Shown here: positions 1-11,927 of the stretch, piece by piece | Numbering within the stretch: position 1 is the first letter of the stretch | Layout of the letters: the number at the start of each line of letters is the position of its first letter | Origin: Antitrichia curtipendula | Taxonomy: Eukaryota > Streptophyta > Bryopsida > Hypnales > Leucodontaceae | DNA: 64,000 nt | Assembly: GCA_951230915.1 (NCBI GenBank) | Contig: OX579634.1 | Span: forward strand, 48,249,570 to 48,313,569 | Reading direction: 5' to 3' | Translations under genes and position numbers: made by a program | Notes under the pieces: model-generated | The model's database searches: none | What the model was told of the DNA's origin: nothing | What the model saw: only the letters and a program-made list of their open reading frames with translations

Positions 1-775
1 ATGAATGTTTATGGATGCGGGAGACTGAATTTAATTGGAAAGTTTCCATATTTGTGTGGATGGTTTCCATCTCCAAAATAAGTGAAATTGTATGCATTTT
101 CAGTGGCAGAATAATACTCTCTTCATCCCAAAATGATCTTCCTATTGGAGCTTTGGATTAAGGCTGAAAATAACAATTTTTAACCCTGTTTTGTGCTATA
201 AGTAAGGTAGTAAATTGATCACGTGAGGGTTGGAACTGAGTTTTTGGAGAGGTGAAACTTCTTGAAATATTTTTCAATAAATTTTCCTTGAAAGAGAAGT
301 AGAATTGGCATCTATGGTTGAACCACCCATAGTCGACCACTTAAGCAATTCCACATACGTTTTAGAGTAGTAGAAGGCAATGTGAATTTACAGCCTTGTA
401 GGAAGATAGAAATGATGGACATTGCTAAGTTTTCATGATGTTTTTCCTTAAATTAAATTTACTATAAATTTTGGAATCCAAAAGTTGTCTTCACCCCATA
501 TCCAAGATAAAGAGTTTTCCAATTTTGACCATTCCATAACTATTTTCCCACTCATTGCTTCCTACTTTCTTGCTCACTAAATTAGGACATGTATCATGAC
601 TTTATAATGCCAACCATGCAAAAGAGGAAAATCACATTCCAAACTATAGTTGGAATCTATACCAACCTTGGTTGGAAATAGCCACGCCTTGTAGGTTGGT
701 TATTCATGGCAGATTGGTAAATGGGTGGTTCTACCATAACCCAAGTTGTTTCATATTTTTGAAGCTTTGTGGAAT
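1..775. other. AT-rich intergenic DNA with transposon remnants
   Basis: No convincing gene is visible. Positions 116-141 look like one degenerate Stowaway end (TA followed by CTCTCTTCATCCC) with no partner. Positions 198-320 resemble 5597-5715 inside the TTAA element at 5437-6315, so this is probably an old decayed copy. The 60-codon frame on the minus strand (158-340) lies in that repeat and is not credible as a gene. Confidence 0.5.
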
Positions 776-1000
776 TAAGGTAAAACAACCCATTGTGTTC
801 AAAATTAGGAGTTTGACCTCATGTGGTTGTTAATTTTTAAATTTTTTTTTTTACAATAATACAAGTGTGAGAAATAGTGAGAGCAATTGAAAATATATTT
901 TTTTTGACAAAATATTTGCTATAAATTTTTGAAGTATTCAATGCATCATAGATATTTGTTGATTACTAGAACATTTTCACCACTGACCTTGACAAATCTT
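776..1000 (+). mobile_element. Partial MITE, TAAGG family B
   Basis: The sequence begins TAAGGTAAAACAACCCATTG and continues with a segment (about 810-960) shared with 17425-17500, 21700-21910 and 26700-26926 (reverse). The far end is not recognisable here. It is non-coding and probably a truncated non-autonomous DNA element. Family assignment rests on repeated occurrence in the window, not on a transposase. Confidence 0.5.
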
Positions 1001-1400
1001 AATTTTATTCCAAAATTATTAGTGATTTAGTTTACTCTTTCAACACATGTCACCTTCTATTTTATTTTAAGATGAATATGAGATTATTTGTTGTTAAATT
1101 TTTTTTTCATGTATTTTCAACCCAATTTCCGATATGTAGACTAAGATGCACAAGTAATAGGGCACACATGCTTTTCTCTAAAAATATTGAAAGACAAAAC
1201 TTCACCTTGGGGAAGGCCTATATACTCATTCTGGAACCGCGTGAATGATTTGAGCTACGGTATCGGCAACACAAGCTTTCAAAATTTTACCTTGTTTAGT
1301 GACCCTTGTGAACAATCCAAAAATACCCAAAAGACCCTCGATAAATAATAATTTTAAATTAATAAGCATAGGTATTGATGGTGATGCTTGGTGGAGAGCT

Positions 1401-2144
1401 TTAACCCCTAAATGACGGACCTATAACCATTGATTTTAGGCCTCAGTGCCTATCACTCAATTTGCTGCCATTTTGCAACTAGACATGTATGAAAAAAAAT
1501 TTATTTATTTTTCAGAGATGAAATTACATGTTTTTTTTACTTCACAAAAAATTTAGATTTTTTTGTGAAAAACTGATTTTTTTGAAAATTTTTGAAGAAA
1601 AAGAGAAGAAAAATCACATCAAATAGAAAATTATTTCAAAAAAACTGAAAACTTCACCATGTGTGTATATTACAATGAAAAACATCATGGTGTAAATTCA
1701 ATTTCCGTCTCATTCTATAATTAGAAAATAATAGACATTGAAAATACACCCAAAGTTCAAATTGCAATAAAATGTGCAATATTTAGAATTTTTTCAAAAT
1801 TCAAATTGGAGAAGAAACTAGATTAGATGACCTTCATTTTGTTAGTTGAGCTCAAACTCAAAAAATATCATTTTTGTGGAGAAATTTCAGACTTAGAGCA
1901 AGGAACAACAACTTCCCAAAATACACTAAAATAGCATATTTTGTGATCCGTTTTTTTTAATAACTTCTCATTTATGTGAAGTTAGACACTTGCATGACTA
2001 CAAATTCAACTATACACTCTTTGTAATCCACCATGGAGGGTGAACAAAAATGAAATGGATGAAAAAAAGTTTCCAAGCAATGTACAGATGACTGCACAAT
2101 CATCCAAACGCCAAAAATTGGCGTCCTTGGCGTTCTAGGGTTAA
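1401..2144. mobile_element. TTAA-flanked piggyBac-like MITE, 736 bp
   Basis: A TTAA at 1401-1404 is followed by CCCCTAAATGACGG, and the other end reads GTTCTAGGG before TTAA at 2141-2144. Both ends have the TTAA plus CCC/GGG arrangement of piggyBac-type elements. The terminal inverted repeat is imperfect beyond the first bases. The interior is AT-rich and holds no open frame of note. This is one of the more diverged copies, and the pairing of the two ends is an inference. Confidence 0.5.
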
Positions 2145-2216
2145 TCAATTTCAAAAGCATGCAATTTCAGTCTTTGTTTTTCCCTCGACCTGGTACTGAA
2201 TAGGATGAGACTGTCA

Positions 2217-2300
2217 CATCCAAATTACAAGAAAAATAATTCTGGTTAAGGTGGACAAGCGAGCTCGAAGAACAAGCGAGCTTGAAGTCACTTGAAGAAG
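2217..2300 (+). repeat. Left direct repeat flanking the PPOX fragment
   Basis: About 84 bp beginning CACATCCAAATTACAAG are repeated in the same orientation at 4370-4446. The left copy carries an extra internal duplication (GAACAAGCGAGC-type, about 17 bp). Immediately downstream (2308-2345) lies a piece similar to the end of the TTAA element at 53593-53957. The repeats bracket the captured gene fragment, so they may be part of the vehicle or of the duplication that moved it. Confidence 0.6.
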
Positions 2301-2477
2301 TGAACAAATGGTAGTTTTGAGTGGTTTTTGACCAAAAAATGACCTAAGAACTTCAAGACCATTGCCACAATGGAGAATTGTTTTCAAAGCGCTGCTTTCA
2401 AATGAAATACTTTGGGAAAACAAAAATGTGATATTAGGATGTGATATTAAAGATGATGGTATTACATCCATCCACTT

Positions 2478-4372
2478 GTGTGCATACGTAAGTGTGAACG
2501 CGGCTCCGGGACTGAAATCCAGCTTATCTGGATTCCACTAGCCGGGCCAATCACATCGCTCGTGGCAAAAGCCCTCTTCACACTAGCCCCCTTACTTCGT
2601 CTCTCTCGGTCTCAACCTTCAATCTTCGTCAGAAACTATCTTTCCAGTTGCGGAGCAAGCTCGGGAGAATTACAGCAACCGAATTGCTCCCCCCGGTGGC
2701 AGTTCCATTGGCATTCCTTTCTCTTGTTATTTTAGTCTCAGAATTCTATTTTTCATTACTGGTTTCGGCTCAAGGATTTTGAGTTTAAGATTGACTTAGA
2801 GAGAGAGAGAGGGGGAGGGGCAGGCGAGGATGGAGAGGGTTGCGGCGATGGCGACACTGTCGACGAGTTCGACGACGTCGTCGTTGCTGGCGACCACGTC
2901 CCGAGGGAAGCAGGCGAATGTGCAGAGTCTTTCTTCTTGCAGAGCGTTGTCCAGCGTGGTCAAGTTCAGGGGAGCGCAAGGGATGCGCGTGGTGAGGCAG
3001 AGTGCTGTGGTCCGAGTTGTATGTAAGCAGGCTGCGGTGTCCACGCCCACGAAAGAGAAGGCGGTGGAGAAGGAGGTCTATGATTGCGTCGTGGTGGGAG
3101 CCGGAATATCGGGGTTGTGCACCGCGCAAGCCTTTGCTACTAGGTACTCGCCAATTGTTTGTGTTTGCAGCTTCTTCTTTGTTTTGACAACCGCATGCAT
3201 TTGAGTGTAGCGTTTGCTGTAGAAAAGATTTACATTATTCCGTGGACCTCCGCAATATCTGAAGCCGATCAATGCCTAGCTCAGCTCTGTTATCAACTTT
3301 GGAGTTTCTTACGAGCGGCAAATTTTTGGTCTTCTTATCAATGATAAGAGGAATGATTCCGGATTTATTGATGCTCAAATTTAAATCTTTAGACATTCGC
3401 CGCTGCAATTTGTTTACATCTTCGAAGTGTACTTGCAACAAACCGTGTGAGAACTTTATTTTGTTTGAATTAAATTTTATATTTTGACCAATACATGCCA
3501 TGTTCTTCATTGGTTGTGATGACATAAAATTTCGTACTATCTGCATTTTACTTAATCAAATTGGACAATTAAAAATCTAAAAATCTCTGTCCTTTAGGGG
3601 TTAAATTGTCTTTTTCACTCAGGATTTCCTCGTTTTTAGTACGTTCTGGTGGAGAATGTTGAAAGCTCTGGGTGTTCCTAGGCTAATTATGAATGGAATT
3701 TTCATTATGAAGTACTGAATTTGAAGGAGATTCTGTTTGATGAAGGAGATGCCAGAATATTCATTCCAGGATGCACAGCATTACCTGGCCCCTTGGAAAC
3801 GTTCCAGACTATTAAATTCCGGTGTAGAGTGAACGTGAAGCAAATTGACCTGGTAATTGAGTTGATTGGGGTTCTTTTCAGGCATGGAGCTGTCGTAAGC
3901 AATGTCTTAGTCACGGAAGCAAGAGATTGAGTTGGAGGCAACATCACAACAGTTCAGGGCGATGGTTTCCTGTGGGAGGAGGGCCCCAACAGCTTTCAAC
4001 CCAACGACTCAATGTTGGCTGCCGCGGTATGTCACCTTCCCCTCTGTCGACTGATGTAGGAAGTATCTTCACTTTCTTCACGTTATGGCGACACGTTGAT
4101 AATGTGCAACTTCCTGTAATAGACTTATTGAGTTCATTTGGTATTGCTGTTCATGACTCCCTTGCGGAGGGATGGTTATGTGGCTCACGCGTGACAGGAT
4201 ATAGCAAAATATTCATATGTAGGCTGGACCATGAACATTGGATTGCATGCGACTGATTGTTAGTTGATGCAATTATGAGGATTGCTGTGTGGAAGTGTGC
4301 ATTCCTTACTAGAAATTGCGATTGTTGCAGATAGACAGTGGGTTGAAGGACAAATTGGTCTTGGGGGATCCA
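2478..4372 (+). pseudogene. PPOX: 5' fragment of plastid protoporphyrinogen oxidase, broken
   Basis: Protoporphyrinogen IX oxidase makes protoporphyrin IX in plastid heme and chlorophyll synthesis. Exon 1 (2830-3143) starts at ATG 2830 with a Ser/Thr/Arg-rich transit-peptide-like leader, then the FAD-binding Rossmann motif VVVGAGISGLCTA near residues 88-100. It ends AG before GTACTC. Exon 2 (3882-4026) encodes the conserved GGNITTVQGDGFLWEEGPNS block, but an in-frame TGA sits where the family has Arg (CGA) after VTEARD. Exon 3 begins at 4331 (DSGLKDKLVLGDP) and homology stops at about 4372, where a repeat takes over and a stop follows at 4403-4405. Only about 160 of the family's usual 500 or more residues remain. 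The GC-rich stretch 2478-2829 is probably the original promoter and 5' UTR. Identification is from remembered family motifs. Confidence 0.85.
3590..3604. repeat. Solo terminus of TTAA element inside PPOX intron 1
   Basis: The string GTCCTTTAGGGG followed by TTAA matches the right end of the copy at 28820-29739. I found no matching left end between the exon 1 donor and this point, so the element is truncated or deleted. It lies in intron 1 of the PPOX fragment. Confidence 0.45.
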
Positions 4373-4446
4373 CATCCAAATTACAAGGAAAATAATTCTG
4401 GTTAAGTGGACAAGCGAGCTCGAAGTCACTTGAAGAAGTGAACAAA
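4370..4446 (+). repeat. Right direct repeat flanking the PPOX fragment
   Basis: This copy matches 2217-2300 over about 77 bp, apart from the extra 17-bp duplication in the left copy. The PPOX reading frame runs straight into it after LVLGDP and terminates at TAA 4403-4405, so the junction lies within a few bases of 4372. Confidence 0.6.
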
Positions 4447-4680
4447 TTATCAGTGCGCTCAAACAAAGCCACAGTCTGACAACCACGCGATTGAGTATGA
4501 CATGGGATCAGAAAGATTATAAGCACGACTCAGGAACAAAATTGCTCTAACATTCAACTCAGACAATTGCCTCCTTGAACTTCCACTACATTCAATTTAA
4601 AATTGCCTTCATTATATTCAAAAAGAGTCAAAGAGGGTGAGCTCAGACGAAAAGAAACATAACAAACTTAGAGGTGATTT
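4447..4680. other. AT-rich spacer
   Basis: Non-coding sequence between the PPOX fragment and the C-rich block. I see no gene or recognisable element in it. Confidence 0.4.
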
Positions 4681-4684
4681 TTGC

Positions 4685-4911
4685 AACACCACTAGATATC
4701 TCAAAACCTAACAAGCGACAGAGTTCCTGCTACGTCCCTCCCTGCACCTGCGCCTCCCGCACCTGCACCACTACGACGACGCCCGCATTCCCTCGCAACC
4801 CCAACCCTCTCTCTCCTCTCTCCCTGGCGTTCCCCCCGTTCCCCGATCTCCCCGTTCCTCTCCCTGCGCCGCAGTTCGCCCCGTTGGGAGCGTCAGCGTT
4901 TCCAACGGGGC
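4685..4911 (-). mobile_element. GC-rich terminal segment with 10-bp hairpin and GGGCCCC end
   Basis: A strongly pyrimidine-rich + strand block, far more GC-rich than its surroundings. It ends in a perfect 10-bp inverted repeat (GCCCCGTTGG at 4878-4887, CCAACGGGGC at 4902-4911) with a 14-base loop. Read on the minus strand it starts GGGCCCCGTTGG and resembles the start of the E2-containing block at 17502 (GGGCCCCTTCTAAAC, then a similar GGGGAACCGCGG-like stretch), and both are bounded by a T-rich tract. It may be one end of an element type that carries gene fragments. No opposite end was found. Confidence 0.4.
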
Positions 4912-5432
4912 CCATAAAAAAAAATCAATTATTTAGGTTCCAATTAGATTGGATTTAAATATTGTGGATATGGATGTAGATACATATTGTATAACCCATG
5001 TCTTTTATTTTGTAAGGTGAAAATATGAAAAAATAAGAAGATTTGAGATTTTAAAAATTAGGATTATCTTTTAGGTGAAGAAATGTCGTTTAACCCTAGA
5101 ACACTACATTGCCACAAAATGGTGCTCAAATAACAAAGACAACTCAACCAAATTCAATGTTGATGTTTGTCATCTATATATTTGTTGCCAAGTTTTTGGG
5201 TGGTCTTGCTACCATTTCAATTTCATTTTCAATCATTTAGATTATTTTTTAATTTTATGTGAAGCCTTTCATATGCCAAGAATGTAATAAATATAGAATG
5301 TTGAATTTTTTGGTTTCTTGTTAATACTAAAGTTAGGCTAACAAAACAATTTATTTGCATTTGACTCCAACTAACAAAAACACATCTTTCAAAGTCTACT
5401 TTTCTAACCCTTTTGAATTTCCAAAAAGTTCT
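4912..5432. other. AT-rich intergenic with dispersed repeat
   Basis: Positions about 4965-5060 resemble 23030-23150 (GGATATGGAT-rich start, then a stretch ending near AAGAAGATTTGAGAT), so this is a dispersed repeat. A solo TTAACCCTAGAAC end lies at 5090-5102 with no partner. No gene is visible. Confidence 0.4.
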
Positions 5433-6319
5433 TTAACCCTTTAGTGACCGTGGTTGATTTGGAGGGCGGGCATAGTTTTTCAAGAAAATGAATTTTGTGG
5501 CCACTCTAAAGATGTAGTCTTAGATCAAACCGTACAAGGTATTTCCATAAGGAGATTCTTCAACCTAACAAAAAATCAAACTCATCTAACGGTACAAATT
5601 GCTATAAATAAGGTAGGAGGTCCATAAATCAACCTTTTAAAGGCTAAAATTGAATTTTGGGGAGGTGAAACATCTTTAAATATTTTTTTAGTAAATTTTC
5701 TTCAAAAGACAAGTAGAATAGGCATCTAACCCAAGTCATTTCATATTTTTTCAAGCTTTGTGAAATTAGTTACAAATTTTTGAAGTTCACAAAAAATAGT
5801 CATCTGTGGTCATCAAAACAAATACCCTTCTAAAATGTGCAGATTTGGTACATTGAAGAAAGTGAAATGTACCTCTAAATCATGTTTGCTTCTAGAACCT
5901 TGTTGGAGTTTGAGTTGCTTTCCTTAATTCTCAAAAATCAATGACTTAAATGACCCTTTAGAATTTGCGCTACATAAATACCAATGCATAAGTTTACTTT
6001 GGGCATTCATGAGATTACAAAGCAACACTTATGCCTTGTCAAGACATCAAGTTACAAAAAAAATATCACAATTTGGTTGATATTTTTTTATATTTGTTGA
6101 ACAATTCCCATTGGAAGGTCCAAGCCATTTGAGTTTGCAACCTCATAGCTAATTCATCAATACTCCAATTCTCTTGAAATTGGTTTTGTTTGAAGCGCAC
6201 AAAGACATTCTAATTGTGTTCCTCTTTGAGATTTTTGTGATCAAATGTATTTTGAACAATATTACACCGAGAGTCCAAAAATCAACCAAAAAGTGGTCGA
6301 CCGGTCATTAAAGGGTTAA
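5433..6319. mobile_element. TTAA-flanked piggyBac-like element, 879 bp
   Basis: TTAA at 5433-5436 and at 6316-6319 flank an element beginning CCCTTTAGTGACCG and ending CGGTCATTAAAGGG. The terminal inverted repeat matches at 13 of 14 positions. There is no open frame of useful length, so it is non-autonomous. Its interior (5597-5715) matches the decayed copy at 198-320. The four-base TTAA duplication and CCC/GGG tips are the piggyBac superfamily signature. Confidence 0.7.
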
Positions 6320-7400
6320 ATTAAGTATTTCATTGTAATTAGAAGTTCAATATCTATTACTATACAATACTGATATTTATTATTTTTGGTTGCATGGACG
6401 TTTTTCATCTATAAGGATGTTCTTTAAAATAAAATAAGCATGTGTGAAAAATTTTGATTTTTTTTCGCATTTTATAATTGATATGAGTTTTCATTAATCT
6501 CTTCAAAAAATTATAGAAGATTCAAATTTCCACCAAAATTTATTAAAAAATTAGAATTTATACAATGACAAACATAATTGAATATGGATTTGGAAATTCT
6601 TCATTCAAACAACCATACTAGAAGCACCAATGGAAAAAAGTCCAAAAGTTGATGTACAAAAGTTGTAGTATGCAACATATAACACAATACTTCTGGAAGT
6701 TTGAAAAAAAATATTATTCATAATTTAAAAATAAATAAATTTCAAAGTTATCCATGTCTAAAGCTTGGTTTTGTATGCCATGATTTGGAATTATTTTATT
6801 CTTTGTCAAATTTTTCTTAGAATTCCAAAAATAAAATTGTGCCTTGAGCCCTTGACATGTTGGTGGTTATTTATATATAATTTCAGATTGTTGTACACAA
6901 AAATTGAAGGAAGTTGACATTGTTTTGTAGAATTTAAAATATTCACAATTTGACAAACATGGAAATGATGTTGGTTCTCATGATATTTGAATATATCTTT
7001 TGGAATTGAGTGGATGGAATTGCATTAGCCATTGTGGAGAGAGTACATCAAGTTGCAACATGAACCATTATTACATCTTATTGCCTTTGCATTTGAAATA
7101 TATTTTAGATATGACAATGTGTTCAACTTATATACAAAAGTCATATGATAGATTTTCAAGTTCAAATTTATTGTACAAAGACTAGGGTTCATGATGCACG
7201 TAATTGACTCAATGAGTTGAGTTCATTAAGACGTAACAATGGTTCATGTTGCAACTCGACATACTCTCTCTATGATGACTAATGCAATTCCATGCACTCA
7301 ATTCCAAAAAATATATTCACTCAAAATGTACTCAAGTACTTTCAACCAAAAGAAAATTGGATGAAAAATAAAAAAACTCCATCCAATAGTGTGAGGTGAA
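6320..7400. other. AT-rich intergenic, no gene seen
   Basis: Low-complexity AT-rich DNA. Segments 7000-7110 and 7195-7300 are partly inverted relative to each other (around GCAACATGAACCATTATTAC and its approximate complement), giving a loose inverted repeat. No coding region or named element is evident. Confidence 0.4.
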
Positions 7401-7637
7401 GTCATCCATCGGACACGTCAAGGGTTACCCGTCCACCGTCTGACCTGTGTTTGACCCTCCCTGCCTTGCCTTCTTCTGCAAAGAAAGCTTCGGGGTGTGT
7501 GGGACGGTGAGCTCGAGATTTTCCATTTCCGCTAGCTGGTGATCGGCAGAAGCGCAGCTCATGGCTGTTGACGTTCGTCTTTGCTGCCCAGGAGCGCCGT
7601 TTCTTGTGAATCCTGAACTTGGTCTTTAGTCCAGATA

Positions 7638-10600
7638 CCAACTCGCAATTGCCGGAGCAGAAATCTCGTTGACGACGGAGGTGGCCCGAGAAGTGGAGCA
7701 AGGCGGAGTCCAAGCTGAGGAGGAGATTTTCTCCTGATCAAGGGCAGTGAGAGACTTTTACACTGCAGCACAGGCTTTGCAGTTGTACAAGTAGACAAGT
7801 AGACTGCTACAGACAGGTGATGGTGGAGCCGTTCTCGCCATTCGCCTCCAAACCCTCGACTGAGTTTAACCATTCCAATCCGCAAGGGCGTCCCGACTGG
7901 AACTGACTATGCACGAGGTGTGGCTGCTCAGAGTTATCGCAACCGCGCGTGGGGAGTGAATTGGTGCGACGCTGTCGGTAGCGCCCATGGAGCCGCTGCA
8001 ACAGGTTGGGACTCATGTCCTTTACATGCATGTTTCTTTTTGAGTCTGTTTCAAAACTTGAAAGCGTGTGCGGTGTGTTGTTTGCAGATTCACTCTTGAA
8101 GATTCCTTTTTGGTGGGTTTTTGTATGTTTTCGTGTAGTTTTGTTCTACCGACAACCATGGTGTTCCATCTGAACTGGTGACCTAATTGAGCAAAGGAAA
8201 GTGAGAGATAGTGGTGGATCAGATCGAGTTGATGAAGCCTGTCAGTCGCTGCATGTTTGTGGAAGTTGATCCTTTTTCAGGAGGGTCTTCGGCTGTGAAC
8301 TAGGTTAGTCTGGATGCAAGGCCGAGCCCCGGGTTGAGCCAGCATGGCGTGGCTGTGTCACCGCCACGATGACCCTCCAGTCGCTCTGAAAGCAATAACC
8401 AGACATAGCTAGTTTTCGGTGAGATCGAGTCTTCATTTCGTCGCAAATCTCGGGTTTTTCTAGTCGAGAGGTGTGTGTCGGCCTTTTCCCCTGCCGCTCG
8501 TCGTCTTCGTTTGGCCCCTGACTGTGCTTTGGATGTCGGTGCTGGAGGATATTCTGTTAAGCATTTCAGCATTATAGCAAGGTTTGTTTGGGTATTGTTT
8601 CTGCAGTCTTGAGTTTTTTGTTGGTGAACTGGTTATGCAACCATCCCAAGAGATCTCACTGTATGCCGGTCATACAACGCGTTATACTAGTTTCGACTAT
8701 TTCAAGGGGTTGAGACTTGGAATCGGTGTTTTGCTGAGTTCCCCATGTGGGACAGAATGGATTGCAAGCTGCCAGTGAGGATTGAAATGGTGCGCACAAT
8801 TCCGCTGCAATGATTCATTTATGACTTGAGATTGATGAAGTCATAGAGCAATTTGGAGTGCTTTCTTCTTTGACAGATGCCAGGGTGTCGCTCTTTCAAA
8901 TTTGAGAATCTGCCCGGCATTTTGTGTCTGACGAAGAAGGCCTCTTGTGAAAATTGACGTTGGTGCGCAGCTGTCTTTAAGGAATAGGTTGAGCCTGCTT
9001 TCCGTTCCTTTAGTTCCTGGGTCTTGGTTTCTTTTGAAGGCTGAGGGATCCAAACTTGAGAGCAGAGCGCTGCGTTTTGTTAGCGCACTTCGTCCGCGAC
9101 AGTGTCCGCTGTGGTCGGTCTTTAGTTGGTTCCCTTGTTTGTGCTTTTGTTCTACCGACAACGGCTGTCTGCTCGAGACTTTGCTTCTGAGCTGGTGGAC
9201 TATTCGAGCAAGGAAAAGAGAGATAAAGGTGGATCAGATGGATGGCTGAAGCTTTGGAGCTCGCAGTTGTAGGAGCCTTGATGCTCGTGCCAGCTAACTC
9301 AAACGCAGAGGCTGAGAAGCGCCGTATGCTGAGTGCACAACGTGGATCCTGCAATCAAACTCTTTAGTTTAATGGGCAGCGCACTAGGCGTCTGCAATGA
9401 TCGCCTAGGGTTAAGATTTGAAGAAGTCATAGAGTGGAGCGATTGCTTTCTTGGCAGAGGATGCAAGTGTGTTGCTATGTTGCAAATTTCGGAATCGCAG
9501 TCGAGTGTCGTGTGTTGGGGTTTGAAGAGAAGTGCGGGTTTTCATGTCTATGGCGATGAGACGTCTTACGACTTTGAACGTCTTTGCTAGAATGTTTACC
9601 TTGTTGTTTATGATTACTGATGGGGTTGGGTGTTATTGCCCGTATTTTGTGTGTAAATGTCAGAACTTAGCTAAATAATGGCTTAGATACAAGCTCATTA
9701 TGGCCTTTCGTTAATTTCAGGTCTTTCTTGTTGCAGTTTACTCATTCCCTTTTGCCGTTGCAAAATGTAATGGTAGTAAAATTTGCCCAGCAAGAGGAGT
9801 CTTGCGTTGCTCTTTCGCGAGAATCTGATTTTCCGTGAACAATTATCCAGTACCTCACTAGAGGCGTTTCAGTCTGTAGGTTCATAGAGTACTCTACCGT
9901 TTCTACTTCTTCAGGCTGCAGGCTCATTTCCGAATCCAGTGTATCAGTTTTCTCAGAATCATTTTGTGCCTTTTAGGATTCGAAGTTGAACACCAAATGT
10001 CGTCGATGAAATTTTAATCACCAGATTGATATATTCATGTTCTCTTTTCTTGAGGTGCGATTACCTGACTTGCACAATTTCGATACAGTTTAAGAATGGA
10101 TTTCAGCTCATGTTTGGACTCCTGCATGTGTTCCGAGCTACAACGTTCCTTCTAATTCCGCAAGCTGGAGAACTGTGACTTTTGTTCTAATCAATCGAGT
10201 CAAATAACTGCACTTCTCCCAGTCATGACAAAGCAGGGTTTTAGAAACCCTATTCGGCTGGGGTCCATAGTTGTTCCTTCTGGTCAGGTTACTAGTGTGA
10301 AGGCTGCCTCTCGGAGCCACCCATATGCAAGTTGTACTAGTTACGACTTTTTGTAGGGTTGAGAGAATGAATCGGTGTACGCGTAGTTCCCAATTTCAGT
10401 GTGGACAGAATGGATCGAAGTTGCCAGTGAGTATTGAATTGGTGCGCAGTTGCGCACAAGTCCTCTGCAAGGATCCATCTTGGCTTGCGCTTTGAAGTCC
10501 TGAATTAGTTTTCAGTGCTTTCTTCTCTGACCGATTCCAGGGTGTTGCTCTTGCAAATTTCAGAATCCTTGTCGAATGGCTGGCATTTTGTGTTGGGATT

Positions 10601-10640
10601 TGAAGGGGAGTACTCGTATTTGTGGCTGGAACGATTTAAT
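7638..10640 (+). other. Upstream region of TNL1, duplicated in TNL2
   Basis: A GC-richer block conserved with 45313-47300 and 48538-48680 upstream of TNL2, including ACTGCAGCAC-type and TTCTACCGACAA-type stretches and the pair of sites around 8590 and 46190 (GGTATTG then TTCTGCAG). All six frames are short and not shared between the copies, so I read it as promoter plus non-coding leader, possibly with spliced leader exons, rather than protein-coding. It could alternatively be a decayed gene co-duplicated with the receptor. Transcript data would decide. Confidence 0.5.
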
Positions 10641-11067
10641 GCCTAGTTTGAATTATGTTAAGACACCCTTCCTTTTGCTTGGACGATGATTTGTGTTGAG
10701 TATCTTGGAGGAGATTTAGTCGAGGACAATGACTTTGCTTATTCTATGTTAGTATTTTATGGCTGCTTTAGTTTCACAAGTATTTGTGGGAGTTTATACT
10801 CTTGGATTTTCATTTTTAGCCAAGCTTGTGATGAACAATGTGCTTGCAGGAATGCAATCAAGATATTGATAAGTCACTGGCAAATTCTTTTGAGGGTGAT
10901 GCAATGCCCAGGTGATGGCCTAAACCTCTTGAAATTTGTCTTCTCAAAGTAATATGATTACTCTTCATATTGTAGGTCTCATCATTTGTTTACTTTTGAA
11001 CAATGGTGTTGTATTTTTCTATTTGCACTTGTTCCTTCATGTTTTGAAAGACCTTATGATGACATAG

Positions 11068-11701
11068 GTGTTCCGATGGAAGCTCAAGCAATGATCTTGT
11101 TTTGGACCCAAAACACAAGATCTTTTTAAGCCATAGTGGAGCTCAAAAGGAGTTTGTGGAACACCTTTGTAAGGCCTTGGAAAACTGGTGGCACTATCCT
11201 TTTTTTGATCGTCGCCCTGAAAGCTTACCAAAAGGTGAAAGGTTTGCGGAGTTGATCATTCAAGCTTCTCAACAATGTGACATGTTGATTGTGGTGGTCT
11301 CCAATGAGTATTTTATGTCTAAGTGGCCCATGATTGAGTTGAATGCTTTTGTGAAAGCTCATCAATTGAACCTTAAGGCAAAATGTCGACTAGGTGGACC
11401 CAAGATTTTGCCTCTGTTTTATGGGCTTTCGGTAAGTGAATTGGAAGATGAGGCTTTGCAGAAGAAATGGTTTGAGAATTGGGAGAAATTGGCTGTGGAT
11501 GACCCTAAGAAGCGAATTGTAGTGAGTGATTGGAAGTATGCCTTGGATGTTTTGAGGTCCTTCAATGGTTTGGAGTACAACAAGCAAACGAAGGAGATTG
11601 TGGCTTTTGAAGATGAAATTGTGACCCATGTTTGCAAGTCCATTGTTCCTGATTTGAAGTGGGATGATTCACATGTTCAAGGCAAATCCAATGTTTGTAA
11701 G
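11068..11701 (+). CDS. TNL1 TIR-domain exon
   Basis: Encodes the TIR domain from HKIFLSHSG (the beta-A strand and box 1) through KWPMIEL, whose Glu corresponds to the conserved acidic residue of TIR NADases, to KSNVCK. The acceptor is CATAG at 11063-11067 and the donor is AAG before GTAGTG. The phase joins the short first exon (AG|G gives Arg) and is phase 0 at the end. The frame is intact. Confidence 0.8.
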
Positions 11702-11927
11702 GTAGTGTCTATAATTACTTCTAATTCTATTTTACCTCTATTTTTTCTTATTGCTTTTGCAAATTAGATGGGAGGCATAGATCTTCTTTCAATCTAATTG
11801 CTTTCTCACCAAAATAGTTTTAGGCATGGAGTGAATTTGATTGATTAGATGAATTTTTCTATTTTTCTATTTTAGAGGTCTTGGAATTTAAACCTTTTCA
11901 AGCATGTTGCATTGGTGGTATCTATAG

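Noticed and set aside
2785..3129. Long minus-strand frames over PPOX exon 1
   Set aside because: They are shadows of the GC-rich exon on the other strand. The plus frame carries the FAD-binding motif and transit peptide.
4674..4958. A 94-codon Pro-rich frame
   Set aside because: The pyrimidine-rich strand forces Pro/Ser codons. The block is better explained as an element end with a hairpin.
7402..8031. Overlapping minus-strand frames of 74-108 codons upstream of TNL1
   Set aside because: The matching region upstream of TNL2 has different frames and stops, and no protein motif is visible.
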